Assembly: GCF_019052655.1 (NCBI RefSeq)
Contig: NZ_JAHQVB010000002.1
Location: forward strand, 1-64,000
DNA from: Holdemanella porci
Lineage (GTDB): Bacteria; Bacillota_I; Bacilli_A; Erysipelotrichales; Erysipelotrichaceae
Direction of reading: 5' to 3'
DNA length: 64,000 nt
How positions within the stretch are numbered: position 1 is the first letter of the stretch; each line of letters opens with the position of its first letter. A model generated the notes under the pieces. That model was given only the letters and a program-made list of their open reading frames with translations. It was not told the DNA's origin and did no database searches. Shown here piece after piece: positions 37,372 to 45,183 of this stretch. The position numbers were made by a program, and so were the translations under genes.

Positions 37372-38559
37372 TCAAGATATAAGTGGCGGCTCAAGGGGGA
37401 CGAGCATATATTTTGTAAGAGCATCAGGCGACAATGATAAAATATACCGGATCGCCTCCTTGGCAAACCAGTTCGTTTTAATTGTATCCCAATCAGCAAG
37501 TCGGATAATCTCTGCTGTGCCGTTCTCAAAATCAACTGAAATTTCGCCCCATTCGCCGTCGCAGTCTGCTTGATATTCGTAGATTGCGGCGGCGATTTTC
37601 TTTTTGCGCTTGGTTTTGGTTTTCTGTTTCAGCCGGACAGCATGGAGCGCACCTTCGGCAACCAGCAGTTCTGTCAGTTTGTCCACCGCTTTCCGGTAGG
37701 CTCGCTCTGCACCGCTGGCTGTGCTGCCCTCAAACATAATCGCCAATTCTTCAAAAGTGGGGCGGTTCTTCCATGAGCCAACTCGCCCGCAGGTCATACA
37801 GATTGCTAACCGTTTTTCGAGCAAGGTCTGTTCCCGGTAATTCAGCTTCTCAAATGCCCGCTGTACCTTTTCTGCTTGTATGCCGTTCCAGAGGATGTCG
37901 GTATAGTTCCAGCTATCGTCAAGGGCTATATCCTCGCCTGTTTCCTCGCCGTCCTCGTCCGTTATATAGAACGGCTGCTGGTTGCGGATTCCACGGACAA
38001 CTTTCAGATATTCTTCCGCAAGAGCAAGGTCGCAGTTATACTTCTTGGAAAACTGGTTGACCGCATCTTTGGTGTTATGGTACAGCCACGCCATTGATCG
38101 CACCATTTTGTAATTGGTCAGAGAGGATACCGACCATTTTTCTTCGCCCATGCGGAAACGGAGCATAGAATCCCAGATGAACGGATAGATGTATGTAGCA
38201 TACTCCGCACCCTTGGCAGGATCATAGTCCATCAGCTTTTGGAGCATTTGCTCCCGGCAGGAGATCTTTATATCGATAAATCGGTCTGTGTCGTACAGAT
38301 TGCCGCCGTCCACACTGAGAAAGCCTTTGATGCGCTTGTTGAGCTGCGTTTCGTAGTGGTGCAGAAAGAACGAAAAATATAGCAAATTCTTTTCCCGCAA
38401 AGCAGACAGGATATATTCATTCAGACTGTCCACCGCTGGCGGTTCCGGTTCCAGTTGGAAGATGCGCTCTGCCACATAGGGGATGATGCCGTCACCGTGT
38501 GGATTAACTTGGTGCTTCGGTATGTATCCGGTCATGTTCCACGAAAAATCATTTAGCAT
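37372..38559 (-). CDS. Sigma-70-like regulatory protein of mobile element
   Basis: 395 residues. The region around 75-190 (EKNLLYFSFFLHHYETQLNK; YATYIYPFIWDSMLRFR; NYKMVRSMAWLYHN) looks like sigma-70 region 2, and about 250-320 (LNYREQTLLEKRLAICM; RPTFEELAIMFEGSTASGAERAYRKAVDKL) like region 4 with an HTH. A basic segment KQKTKTKRKKK follows. Such proteins accompany primase/relaxase modules in gut Firmicutes elements and may control element genes. ATG 38559 follows GGGAGGTG. The sigma call is by pattern only. Confidence 0.55.
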   Translation of the reverse strand: MLNDFSWNMTGYIPKHQVNPHGDGIIPYVAERIFQLEPEPPAVDSLNEYILSALREKNLLYFSFFLHHYETQLNKRIKGFLSVDGGNLYDTDRFIDIKISCREQMLQKLMDYDPAKGAEYATYIYPFIWDSMLRFRMGEEKWSVSSLTNYKMVRSMAWLYHNTKDAVNQFSKKYNCDLALAEEYLKVVRGIRNQQPFYITDEDGEETGEDIALDDSWNYTDILWNGIQAEKVQRAFEKLNYREQTLLEKRLAICMTCGRVGSWKNRPTFEELAIMFEGSTASGAERAYRKAVDKLTELLVAEGALHAVRLKQKTKTKRKKKIAAAIYEYQADCDGEWGEISVDFENGTAEIIRLADWDTIKTNWFAKEAIRYILSLSPDALTKYMLVPLEPPLIS

Positions 38560-38594
38560 AGCGCACCTCCCTTCTAAGTAATCAGCGGGAATAA

Positions 38595-39302
38595 TTAACC
38601 ATAATTCCAAGTTTGTCTTGCAGCATTTATATTATCCAGAAGAACAGATGCAGGATTTGCCTCGTAATAGTACGTGCTCATATCCAAAATGCCTTCTTCC
38701 ATTTCACCCCACTCTGCTGTGCGAGAAACAAAGATTCTATTATATACACACCAATCGCATGTGGTGGTGAAAGCAGCAATATCTGCAAAGTCTTTTGGAA
38801 ATACAATTCTTCTTCCATTTGATGTTGGCTTAAGATAGTTCTCCATTATTTCTTTGAAATTCTTCAGATCATAATCCGTAGCGTTTTCCAAAGCTTTACA
38901 GACAATCAATTCTTCGTGCGTGAATTCTGTAAGTGTTTCTAAATGGTTTGCAAGAATTAGACCATAAATAACGCAAACCTTTGGGCATTCTGCATTTACG
39001 GTTTGTTTGAACAGATTGGCTACGATAATAGCCTTTTCCGGGCTGGAGTTTACATAGTTGTAAAGCTCGTTCAATCTTCTTTCGAGATTAAAGCCAGATG
39101 CAAGACCGTTCAGTAGATGGCCGAGTTTGAAGGTATTGTATTCAGATAGAAGATCATTTCCTATTCCGCCTACAATTCCCGCAACTGGGTTTACTACGCC
39201 CAACACACCAATAGAGCCAGAACGGATTATTTTGGTCATAGGATTGTCCATAACCCGGCTAAGCGCATTCCCAATATCAGTTAAATCATATTTCTGTGCC
39301 AT
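38595..39302 (-). CDS. Conserved hypothetical cargo protein with hydrophobic N-terminal segment
   Basis: 235 residues, not recognised. A Gly/Val/Ile-rich stretch (about 30-48: SIGVLGVVNPVAGIVGGIG) may insert in or lie on the membrane. The remainder is helical and acidic, with two close Cys (TTCDWCVYN) near residue 187. Codon use and G+C are lower than those of its neighbours in the element, suggesting a separate origin. A defence or exclusion cargo is possible but nothing in the sequence proves it. Confidence 0.6.
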   Translation of the reverse strand: MAQKYDLTDIGNALSRVMDNPMTKIIRSGSIGVLGVVNPVAGIVGGIGNDLLSEYNTFKLGHLLNGLASGFNLERRLNELYNYVNSSPEKAIIVANLFKQTVNAECPKVCVIYGLILANHLETLTEFTHEELIVCKALENATDYDLKNFKEIMENYLKPTSNGRRIVFPKDFADIAAFTTTCDWCVYNRIFVSRTAEWGEMEEGILDMSTYYYEANPASVLLDNINAARQTWNYG

Positions 39303-39312
39303 TACATATTCC

Positions 39313-40419
39313 TCATTTCGTCCGTAATTTTGCTTCTTTCTTCAAAGCAGCCTGTCCCATCTCTTTTTCGTAATCACCTTTGGCATAGGCGACATTGCTC
39401 AGCGCTCGAAGCATTTTATCCTTTGCCAGCTTTTTCATAACCTCTGCAAGATCAGCGTCCAGAGTACCACGCTTCACATAGCGGTTTATGGTGTTCAGCC
39501 GTTTCTCATAAATCTGTTTCACCGGATGATCGTCCGCAAGCTCCCGTTGTTCTCTGCCTTTCAGGTTGCCGATCTGTCGGCAAGTGCGGTGCAGCTTGTC
39601 CCCCGGTGCATAGCCGCCGCAGTATTTGGTGTGCCTTGCGTTGGTGGTGAGGAACCACTTGCCGCAGATTTTGCATTTTTTCGGGGCATGACCAACACAT
39701 AAGCCCTCAAAAAGATCAGACCGGAACATCCCTACAAAGGATACATAGTGCATCCGCTTGACCAGCTTCGCAACTTTTTCGCCGGGACGGATGACCGATA
39801 TATACTGAACGGAATTATTCAAAGTAGACATCCAGGCATTGCCCTCCGTGATAGAGAACTCCGGCGGAAAATAGTCGCCGAACATTTTTGCAAAACCCTC
39901 TGCGGTGCGTTCTGCTTCATTGCCGTCTGATTTTTCTGCAAAATCAAGCATGGCCGTTTGGTATTCCCCAAGGGAGTATGCCAGATGCCCGAAAACTGCG
40001 GTATAGCGTTGGAGCATCATCGCATCGGCAAAGTTCTGGATTTCTTCAAATTGCAAAGAATTGGTTGCGGCTTTTATGGCAAACTCCACATATTTCAGCG
40101 CATTGTCCACAGTAAAGACTTTTTCAATCCGTTCTCTGTGCTTTGAGATATTCATATAGGAGAACGGCGGTGTTTGACTGAGAATATCAAGCATCGTCAG
40201 AGCAGCTTCCGTTGCAATAGGACAGAGTGCAGAAGCATCCTGTCCGGCGTTTAATATTCCAAGCAGCAGATTGATTTTCTCGCATTGCTCGTTCATCTTT
40301 GCGATGGTATCCGCAGGGACATTCAGCGCATCACAGGCAAGAGCGCCGACAGGAAGTGTTTTTCCCTCATATATGACCGTATCCTGCCAAAAATCCAATG
40401 TCATCAGTTCTTGGTTCAT
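39313..40419 (-). CDS. DUF6076-like protein with zinc-binding C-terminal domain
   Basis: 368 residues. The N-terminal 230 residues are helical and unassigned. A Cys cluster follows: CKICGKWFLTTNARHTKYCGG and later RTCRQIGN, a probable zinc finger as in the CGNR/DUF6076 family found in Firmicutes mobile elements. The C-terminus is basic and helical. A DNA-binding, regulatory role is inferred. AGGAGG precedes the start. The gene is divergent from the primase gene. Confidence 0.6.
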   Translation of the reverse strand: MNQELMTLDFWQDTVIYEGKTLPVGALACDALNVPADTIAKMNEQCEKINLLLGILNAGQDASALCPIATEAALTMLDILSQTPPFSYMNISKHRERIEKVFTVDNALKYVEFAIKAATNSLQFEEIQNFADAMMLQRYTAVFGHLAYSLGEYQTAMLDFAEKSDGNEAERTAEGFAKMFGDYFPPEFSITEGNAWMSTLNNSVQYISVIRPGEKVAKLVKRMHYVSFVGMFRSDLFEGLCVGHAPKKCKICGKWFLTTNARHTKYCGGYAPGDKLHRTCRQIGNLKGREQRELADDHPVKQIYEKRLNTINRYVKRGTLDADLAEVMKKLAKDKMLRALSNVAYAKGDYEKEMGQAALKKEAKLRTK

Positions 40420-40501
40420 GCTTGCCCCTCCTGTCCTGTTTTTTCATTTTCTTAATTCTATCATGCTAATGTAAAGAAATCTACATCTATCCATAAGTTG
40501 T

Positions 40502-40549
40502 CCTGTTTTTTGAAACGGGGTTGTCCTCCGATTAGCCTGTTTTTTGAAA
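40502..40549. repeat. 14-base direct repeat in the divergent control region
   Basis: CCTGTTTTTTGAAA occurs at 40502-40515 and again at 40536-40549, 34 bases apart, between the divergent DUF6076-like and primase genes. It may bind a regulator or be part of an element replication origin. Confidence 0.6.
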
Positions 40550-40641
40550 AATCCGGCATAACCATAGTAGAAGGAGCCAAACCCCTGCCAATCACGGCGG
40601 GTGTTTCGTGCTTTCTAAATACTATGAACGGAGGTTTTTCT

Positions 40642-41262
40642 ATGACAATCTATGAAATCATCAAGGCGGCAATCAGCGTAAAGCAAGCCGCAAAACACTA
40701 CGGGCTGAATGTCAACCGCAATGGTATGGCTTGCTGCCCGTTCCACAACGACAGGCATCCGAGCTTGAAGCTGAACGAGGATTATTTCTTCTGCTTCGGC
40801 TGCGGAGCCAAGGGGGATGTAATCGACCTTGTGGCAAGACTGTTCGATCTGAGCAGTTATGAAGCAGCGCAAAAGCTGGCTGCGGACTTCGGGCTTGACC
40901 CGAAACCGCCCACTGCCGCAGCTATGGTCAAGCCAAAGCGTCCCTATATCCGTCAGTTCCGGGAGAATGAAATGCTGTGTTTCCGGGTGCTGACGGATTA
41001 TCTGCATCTGCTGGAAGATTGGAAAATACGATACGCACCCAAGACACCGGAAGATGCTCTGGATGACCGTTTTGTGGAAGCCTGCCAGATGCACTGCTAT
41101 ATCGAATATATGGCAGATGTGCTGACGGTGGGTGATCTGGAAGAACGGGTGGCATTGGTGGACAAGCTGATGCAGGACGACAAAATTGCTTTTCTGCAAG
41201 AGTATACCGCACGAAAGAAAAAGGAGGTGGCGCACCGTGGCGAAGAACCGGAAAACGCCTAA
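40642..41262 (+). CDS. CHC2 zinc-finger primase fragment of the element
   Basis: 206 residues. An N-terminal CHC2 zinc ribbon (CCPFHNDRHPSLKL ... FFCFGCGAKGDVIDLV) is typical of DnaG-type primases; the Toprim domain is absent, as in many mobile-element versions that pair with a P4-type helicase. ATG 40642 has GGAGG 12 bases upstream. It overlaps the helicase start by 26 bases, so the two are translated together and probably act in element replication. Confidence 0.82.
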   Translation: MTIYEIIKAAISVKQAAKHYGLNVNRNGMACCPFHNDRHPSLKLNEDYFFCFGCGAKGDVIDLVARLFDLSSYEAAQKLAADFGLDPKPPTAAAMVKPKRPYIRQFRENEMLCFRVLTDYLHLLEDWKIRYAPKTPEDALDDRFVEACQMHCYIEYMADVLTVGDLEERVALVDKLMQDDKIAFLQEYTARKKKEVAHRGEEPENA

Positions 41263-42610
41263 TATGAATTTTCCTGTCTGGTTTGACGGGCAGAACATCA
41301 ACGAAGCTCTGTTTTGTGAAGAATTTCTGCATGAGCGCAGAATCATCTTCGCAAACGGAGCTTTTTTCACGCCCGATGGTCGAGTGACGGATAACCTTCC
41401 TCTGCGTGGGGAGATTTACGACAAGCTGAAATTTTGTGCCGTGAACAACATCCCACGGAAGATCACCAACATTCTGGAAGTGCTGAAACTGGAAGCGCAA
41501 GTGTCTGACTTCCCTCCGGAGCAGGATCGCATCCATGTTGCCAACGGTACGCTGCTCTTGAACGGCACTTTCACCGAAGGCAGACCGGCTATCGTGCGAA
41601 GCCGTCTGCCTGTCGGCTATAATCCCGATGCTCCTGCACCGGTGATCTGGCTGAACTTTCTGGATGGGTTGCTTTACGCCGAGGACATTCCAACTTTGCA
41701 GGAGTTTATCGGCTATTGCCTGATTCCCTCCAACAAGGGGCAGCGCATGATGGTGATTAAAGGCAACGGTGGCGAGGGTAAATCTCAAATCGGTGCGGTG
41801 CTGTCCACCATCTTCGGCACGAATATGAAAGACGGCAGCATCGGGAAGATTTCTGAAAACCGTTTTGCCCGTGCCGATCTGGAACACATCCTGCTGTGCG
41901 TGGATGATGATATGCGGATGGAAGCTCTGCGTCAGACCAACTATGTAAAATCCATCGTGACTGCACAGGGCAAAATGGACTTGGAACGCAAGGGCAAGCA
42001 GAGTTATCAGGGCTGGATGTTTGCCCGGTTGCTGGCATTCAGCAATGGTGATCTGCAAGCCCTATATGATCGCAGCGATGGTTTTTACCGCAGACAGCTT
42101 GTGCTGACCACCAAAGAAAAGCCCATGGACAGAGCCGATGATCCTGACCTTGCAGAGAAGATGAAAGCTGAAGCCGAGGGTATCTTCCTGTGGGCATTTG
42201 AAGGCTTACAGCGGCTTGTTGCCAACAACTTTAAGTTTACGGAGAGTGACCGTATCCAGAAAAACCGGGAAGCGGTCAAGCGTGACAACAACAATATCTT
42301 TGATTTCATGGAGTCGGAGGGATACATCCAGCGTAAAGCGGATGCGTCCATCAGTTCCAAGGATTTCTATGAAATCTACCGGATGTGGTGCGAAGAAAAT
42401 TCCCTTGCACCGCTGAAAGCCCGCAGCTTCAGCGATGCCATGATTGCCAATGCCGGGAGATTCAATCTGGAGCATTGCAACAACATCACCAACTCTGCCG
42501 GACGGCGGGTGTGGGGCTTTATGGGCGTGGAAGCTGTGGCAAGACCTCATATAAATGGATTTTACGATGTTTCGCCGTGTACGTACGTACCGGAGGACTG
42601 GCGGGATTGA
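41237..42610 (+). CDS. P4/D5-type primase-helicase (SF3) of the element
   Basis: 457 residues starting at GTG 41237, which follows AAGGAGGTG at the right distance. Walker A is KGNGGEGKSQI (about 175), Walker B-like ILLCVDDDM, and the sensor region LLAFSNGDLQALYDRSDGFYRR fits the D5/P4 family helicase, followed by a C-terminal winged helix. Together with the CHC2 protein it would support DNA synthesis of the excised circle or after transfer. Confidence 0.82.
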   Translation: MAKNRKTPNMNFPVWFDGQNINEALFCEEFLHERRIIFANGAFFTPDGRVTDNLPLRGEIYDKLKFCAVNNIPRKITNILEVLKLEAQVSDFPPEQDRIHVANGTLLLNGTFTEGRPAIVRSRLPVGYNPDAPAPVIWLNFLDGLLYAEDIPTLQEFIGYCLIPSNKGQRMMVIKGNGGEGKSQIGAVLSTIFGTNMKDGSIGKISENRFARADLEHILLCVDDDMRMEALRQTNYVKSIVTAQGKMDLERKGKQSYQGWMFARLLAFSNGDLQALYDRSDGFYRRQLVLTTKEKPMDRADDPDLAEKMKAEAEGIFLWAFEGLQRLVANNFKFTESDRIQKNREAVKRDNNNIFDFMESEGYIQRKADASISSKDFYEIYRMWCEENSLAPLKARSFSDAMIANAGRFNLEHCNNITNSAGRRVWGFMGVEAVARPHINGFYDVSPCTYVPEDWRD

Positions 42611-43010
42611 TTTTGCCAGTCATGCTCTGTACGTATGTACGCAGCATTTACCCCTGTTTTCTTCCGTTATAGGAAACAGCAGCTTTCAAAGCTGACCTGT
42701 TTTCGGGCATTAAAAATCAATGGTAATGGAAACAGCAAAGTTTTTGACCGCAGGACGAAACTATTTCACGAAATCGTGCTTCTCTGAACCGTGTACCCTG
42801 TTCACGGAACAATGGGTGTTTTCACTGTTCCAGACCAAACCACACAAAACGGCAAAGTGGGATATGGTCATATATGGACAGGACATCACAAGCGAAATTC
42901 TGAACGGATTTCGGAGATTGCAGATTTTTCACTGTTCGGTGCATCCACTCCACCTTGGAGCGCAGAGGTTGCACCGACACATGAACTGAATTATGGAGGA
43001 TTTTATCAAT
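42611..43010. other. 400-base element gap without a recognisable gene
   Basis: It holds short inverted repeats (for example GTGTACC...GGAAC around 42790-42810) and open frames of 89-95 codons with no domain I recognise and no good ribosome binding sites. It probably contains regulatory sequence for the small gene at 43011. Confidence 0.4.
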
Positions 43011-43226
43011 ATGAATATACGCAACGAAATAAAGGCACAGATCATCCGTGCCGGGATGACCATGCAGGAAGTTGTTGACCTGCTCTCGGACGAGTACGGA
43101 TGGAGCGACAGCGTTTCCAACCTGTCCGCAAAATTACAGCGGGAAAGTATACGATACAAGGAAGTATTGGAGCTTGCCGCTGTGCTTGGTTACGACATCG
43201 TATGGCAGAAAAGACGGGAGAAGTGA
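43011..43226 (+). CDS. Small DUF6471-like helix-rich protein
   Basis: 71 residues. IKAQIIRAGMTMQEVVDLLS followed by SVSNLSAKLQRESIRYKEVLELAAVLGYDI resembles the DUF6471/lambda-repressor-like small HTH proteins that precede the relaxase in gut mobile elements. It probably regulates mobilization. ATG 43011 has GGAGGA ten bases upstream. Confidence 0.65.
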   Translation: MNIRNEIKAQIIRAGMTMQEVVDLLSDEYGWSDSVSNLSAKLQRESIRYKEVLELAAVLGYDIVWQKRREK

Positions 43227-43364
43227 TACCCCGGCAACAGCCCTCCGCATCTCCCGTCCCCATAGGCGCACCGCAGTGCTGCCCATGGACAGGCAGTGAA
43301 AGATACGGTTTTCGCTGCCATCGTCTGCAAGAAATGTTCCGCAGAACAGCTTCATGCAGACGGG

Positions 43365-43404
43365 CTGACCAAGGTAAAAGGCGCAGACATTTTGCCTTGG
43401 TCAG
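43365..43404. other. Long hairpin in the oriT region
   Basis: CTGACCAAGGTAAAA (43365-43379) and TTTTGCCTTGGTCAG (43390-43404) form a 15-pair stem with one T-G position and a 10-base loop. It lies about 80 bases upstream of the oriT core and may serve the relaxosome or as a terminator. Confidence 0.7.
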
Positions 43405-43483
43405 CAGAGGTCACCGCAGTGACCGCATTCCCCCTCGGGAGAGCCCTCGGAGAGCCCACGGCACTTTGTAGCCAGCATGGATG

Positions 43484-43511
43484 AAAGTGTAATAGTGGGT
43501 TATTACACTTT
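43484..43511 (+). other. Origin of transfer (oriT), pMV158/MobV type
   Basis: AAAGTGTAATA (43484-43494), GTGGGT, TATTACACTTT (43501-43511): a perfect 11-base inverted repeat with 6-base loop. The core TAGTGGG/TTA matches the known MobM nick site TAGTGTG/TTA of pMV158 at all but one base, so the predicted nick is between 43499 and 43500. The MobV relaxase starts 62 bases downstream. Confidence 0.85.
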
Positions 43512-43572
43512 GAAAAAGTGCCGTTCCTCAGCCCTCCGCTGTCTGCAAATCTTAAAGAAAGGACAAAAATCT

Positions 43573-44862
43573 ATGGCAAGAAATGATGGAATTGATCGTA
43601 CCTTAGCCAGAAATCAGGACTTGGAAACTCCGGATGATGTGACAAAAGTACAGGAACACAATGAGCGTGAAAAAGACCGTTATTCCAATGTGGACATCGT
43701 GCCGGAACGTACTGCGCTGAATGTTCACTTCAAGTCTCCCACTGACGATTATGTAAAAATGTTTGAGCAGATGGAGCAGGACAAGATCATCTCCACCAGA
43801 GGGCTGAAACCGGATGCCGTCAAATATGGCGAGTTGGTTTTCGATGTGAACTCCGCTTATTTCTACAACCACGGCGGCTATGAGTTTGCAAAACAGTTTT
43901 ATGCCGATGCCTATAAAGCCGCCGTGGAGATCGTGGGCGGTGAGCAGTATATCCTCTCCGCTGTAATGCATGCCGACGAGCGCAACCGGGCAATGTCGGA
44001 AGCTCTGGGTGAGGATGTGTACCACTATCACCTTCATGTGGTTTATATCCCGGTGGTGGAGAAACAAATCCTGTGGTCGAAGCGATGCAAGGATGAATCC
44101 CTCCGGGGAACGGTAAAGGAAACGATCACACAGGTCAGCCGCAGTAAGAAGTGGGAATCCAAACCCGTTCTTGATGAAAACGGAAATCCTATGTTGAACG
44201 CAAAAGGGAAAAAGATTTTGAAGTCGTCCTACAGTGTGCTGCAGGATGACTTTTTCAATTTCATGCGAAACGCTGGTTATACCGATGTAGAGCGTGGAGA
44301 ATGTGGCAGCACCGAAGAACATCTGACGGTGACACAGTTCAAGGTACAGGCCGAACAGCAGCGTTTGGAAGCTGTGACCGGACAGGTGGCACAGGCCGAG
44401 CAGAGCTTAGCGGATGCCAAAGCTGCCACGGAGAAGCAGAAAAAGAAACTGGAAGCTCTGAAAAAGGAAACTCAGGCTGCTAAGTCTGTTGCTATGACTG
44501 CACATGAGATTGAGTCGATGGGCAAGAAAAATCCCATTACGGGAAATGTTACCATGACGGCGGATGAGTGCCGCACGCTAAAGGATTATGCGGTCAGCAG
44601 CTTTGCGGAAAAGTCTGAGAAGCTGAAATACAAGCAGAAATTCGAGCAGGCAGATAAAAACGCAAAGATATGGAAAGACCGTTTTGAAAAACTGAACAAA
44701 GACTATGAGGAGCTGAAACAAAAAGCCCAGCCTTTCCTGGATGCGATTGAGATTGCATCTGAAAAGGTCTGGGCTTTTATCAATGCCATCCTCGCCAGGG
44801 GAAAGGAACTGTATGAACACAAACACCCTGCCCGCAATCGTGGACAGGACATGGAAATTTAA
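43573..44862 (+). CDS. MobV-family relaxase (Mob/Pre)
   Basis: 429 residues. The N-terminal relaxase region shows ERTALNVHFK, ISTRGLKPDAVKYGELVFDV and MHADERNRAMSEALGEDVYH leading into YHLHVVYIPV, the histidine motif of the Mob_Pre family. The C-terminal half is a long coiled coil (about 270-420) for dimerisation or membrane contact. It would nick oriT at 43499/43500 and lead the strand into a recipient through a helper's transfer channel. ATG 43573 follows AAAGAAAGGA. Confidence 0.88.
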   Translation: MARNDGIDRTLARNQDLETPDDVTKVQEHNEREKDRYSNVDIVPERTALNVHFKSPTDDYVKMFEQMEQDKIISTRGLKPDAVKYGELVFDVNSAYFYNHGGYEFAKQFYADAYKAAVEIVGGEQYILSAVMHADERNRAMSEALGEDVYHYHLHVVYIPVVEKQILWSKRCKDESLRGTVKETITQVSRSKKWESKPVLDENGNPMLNAKGKKILKSSYSVLQDDFFNFMRNAGYTDVERGECGSTEEHLTVTQFKVQAEQQRLEAVTGQVAQAEQSLADAKAATEKQKKKLEALKKETQAAKSVAMTAHEIESMGKKNPITGNVTMTADECRTLKDYAVSSFAEKSEKLKYKQKFEQADKNAKIWKDRFEKLNKDYEELKQKAQPFLDAIEIASEKVWAFINAILARGKELYEHKHPARNRGQDMEI

Positions 44863-44880
44863 GAAAGGAACTATTTGCCT

Positions 44881-45183
44881 ATGAAGAAAACCGTAGATGA
44901 AATTAACAAGATGATTATGGAAGATGCCCCGATGGAAGAAATCAACGATGCCATCGGCTATATTGATATTTGCTCCTGCTTCGATCCGATTTTTGAGCCG
45001 CCTATTGATTTTCTGGAAGAATGCCGCAAGCGTTGGGAAGCGGCACAGTCCTCTTTCTGCAAAACCATTGAGTGCAAGATCGGAAACACATGGTATGTGA
45101 TTGAAACGGAGTGTGATGGAAATGAGCCACTTACCGACAAGGTAAAACGGCTCATTTTTTCTGACAAGGGGGTGATTTGTTAA
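44881..45183 (+). CDS. Small acidic element protein
   Basis: 100 residues. An N-terminal helical segment, then CSCFDPIFEPPIDFLEECRKRWE and a beta-rich end (CKIGNTWYVIETECDG). No known domain recognised. It sits between relaxase and recombinase and overlaps the recombinase start, so it may be expressed with it. ATG 44881 is preferred to TTG 44875. Confidence 0.6.
   Translation: MKKTVDEINKMIMEDAPMEEINDAIGYIDICSCFDPIFEPPIDFLEECRKRWEAAQSSFCKTIECKIGNTWYVIETECDGNEPLTDKVKRLIFSDKGVIC

Noticed and set aside
40928-42058. 376-codon minus-strand open frame over the primase/helicase genes
   Set aside because: It is the shadow of two well-supported plus-strand genes with intact motifs; its composition (His, Pro, Cys rich) is not protein-like.
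42720-43078. Overlapping plus-strand open frames of 89-95 codons in the element
   Set aside because: No domain or ribosome binding site; the last of them overlaps the better-supported gene at 43011.
43296-43484. 62-codon frame upstream of the relaxase
   Set aside because: It runs through the long hairpin and into the oriT repeat, which explain the sequence better.
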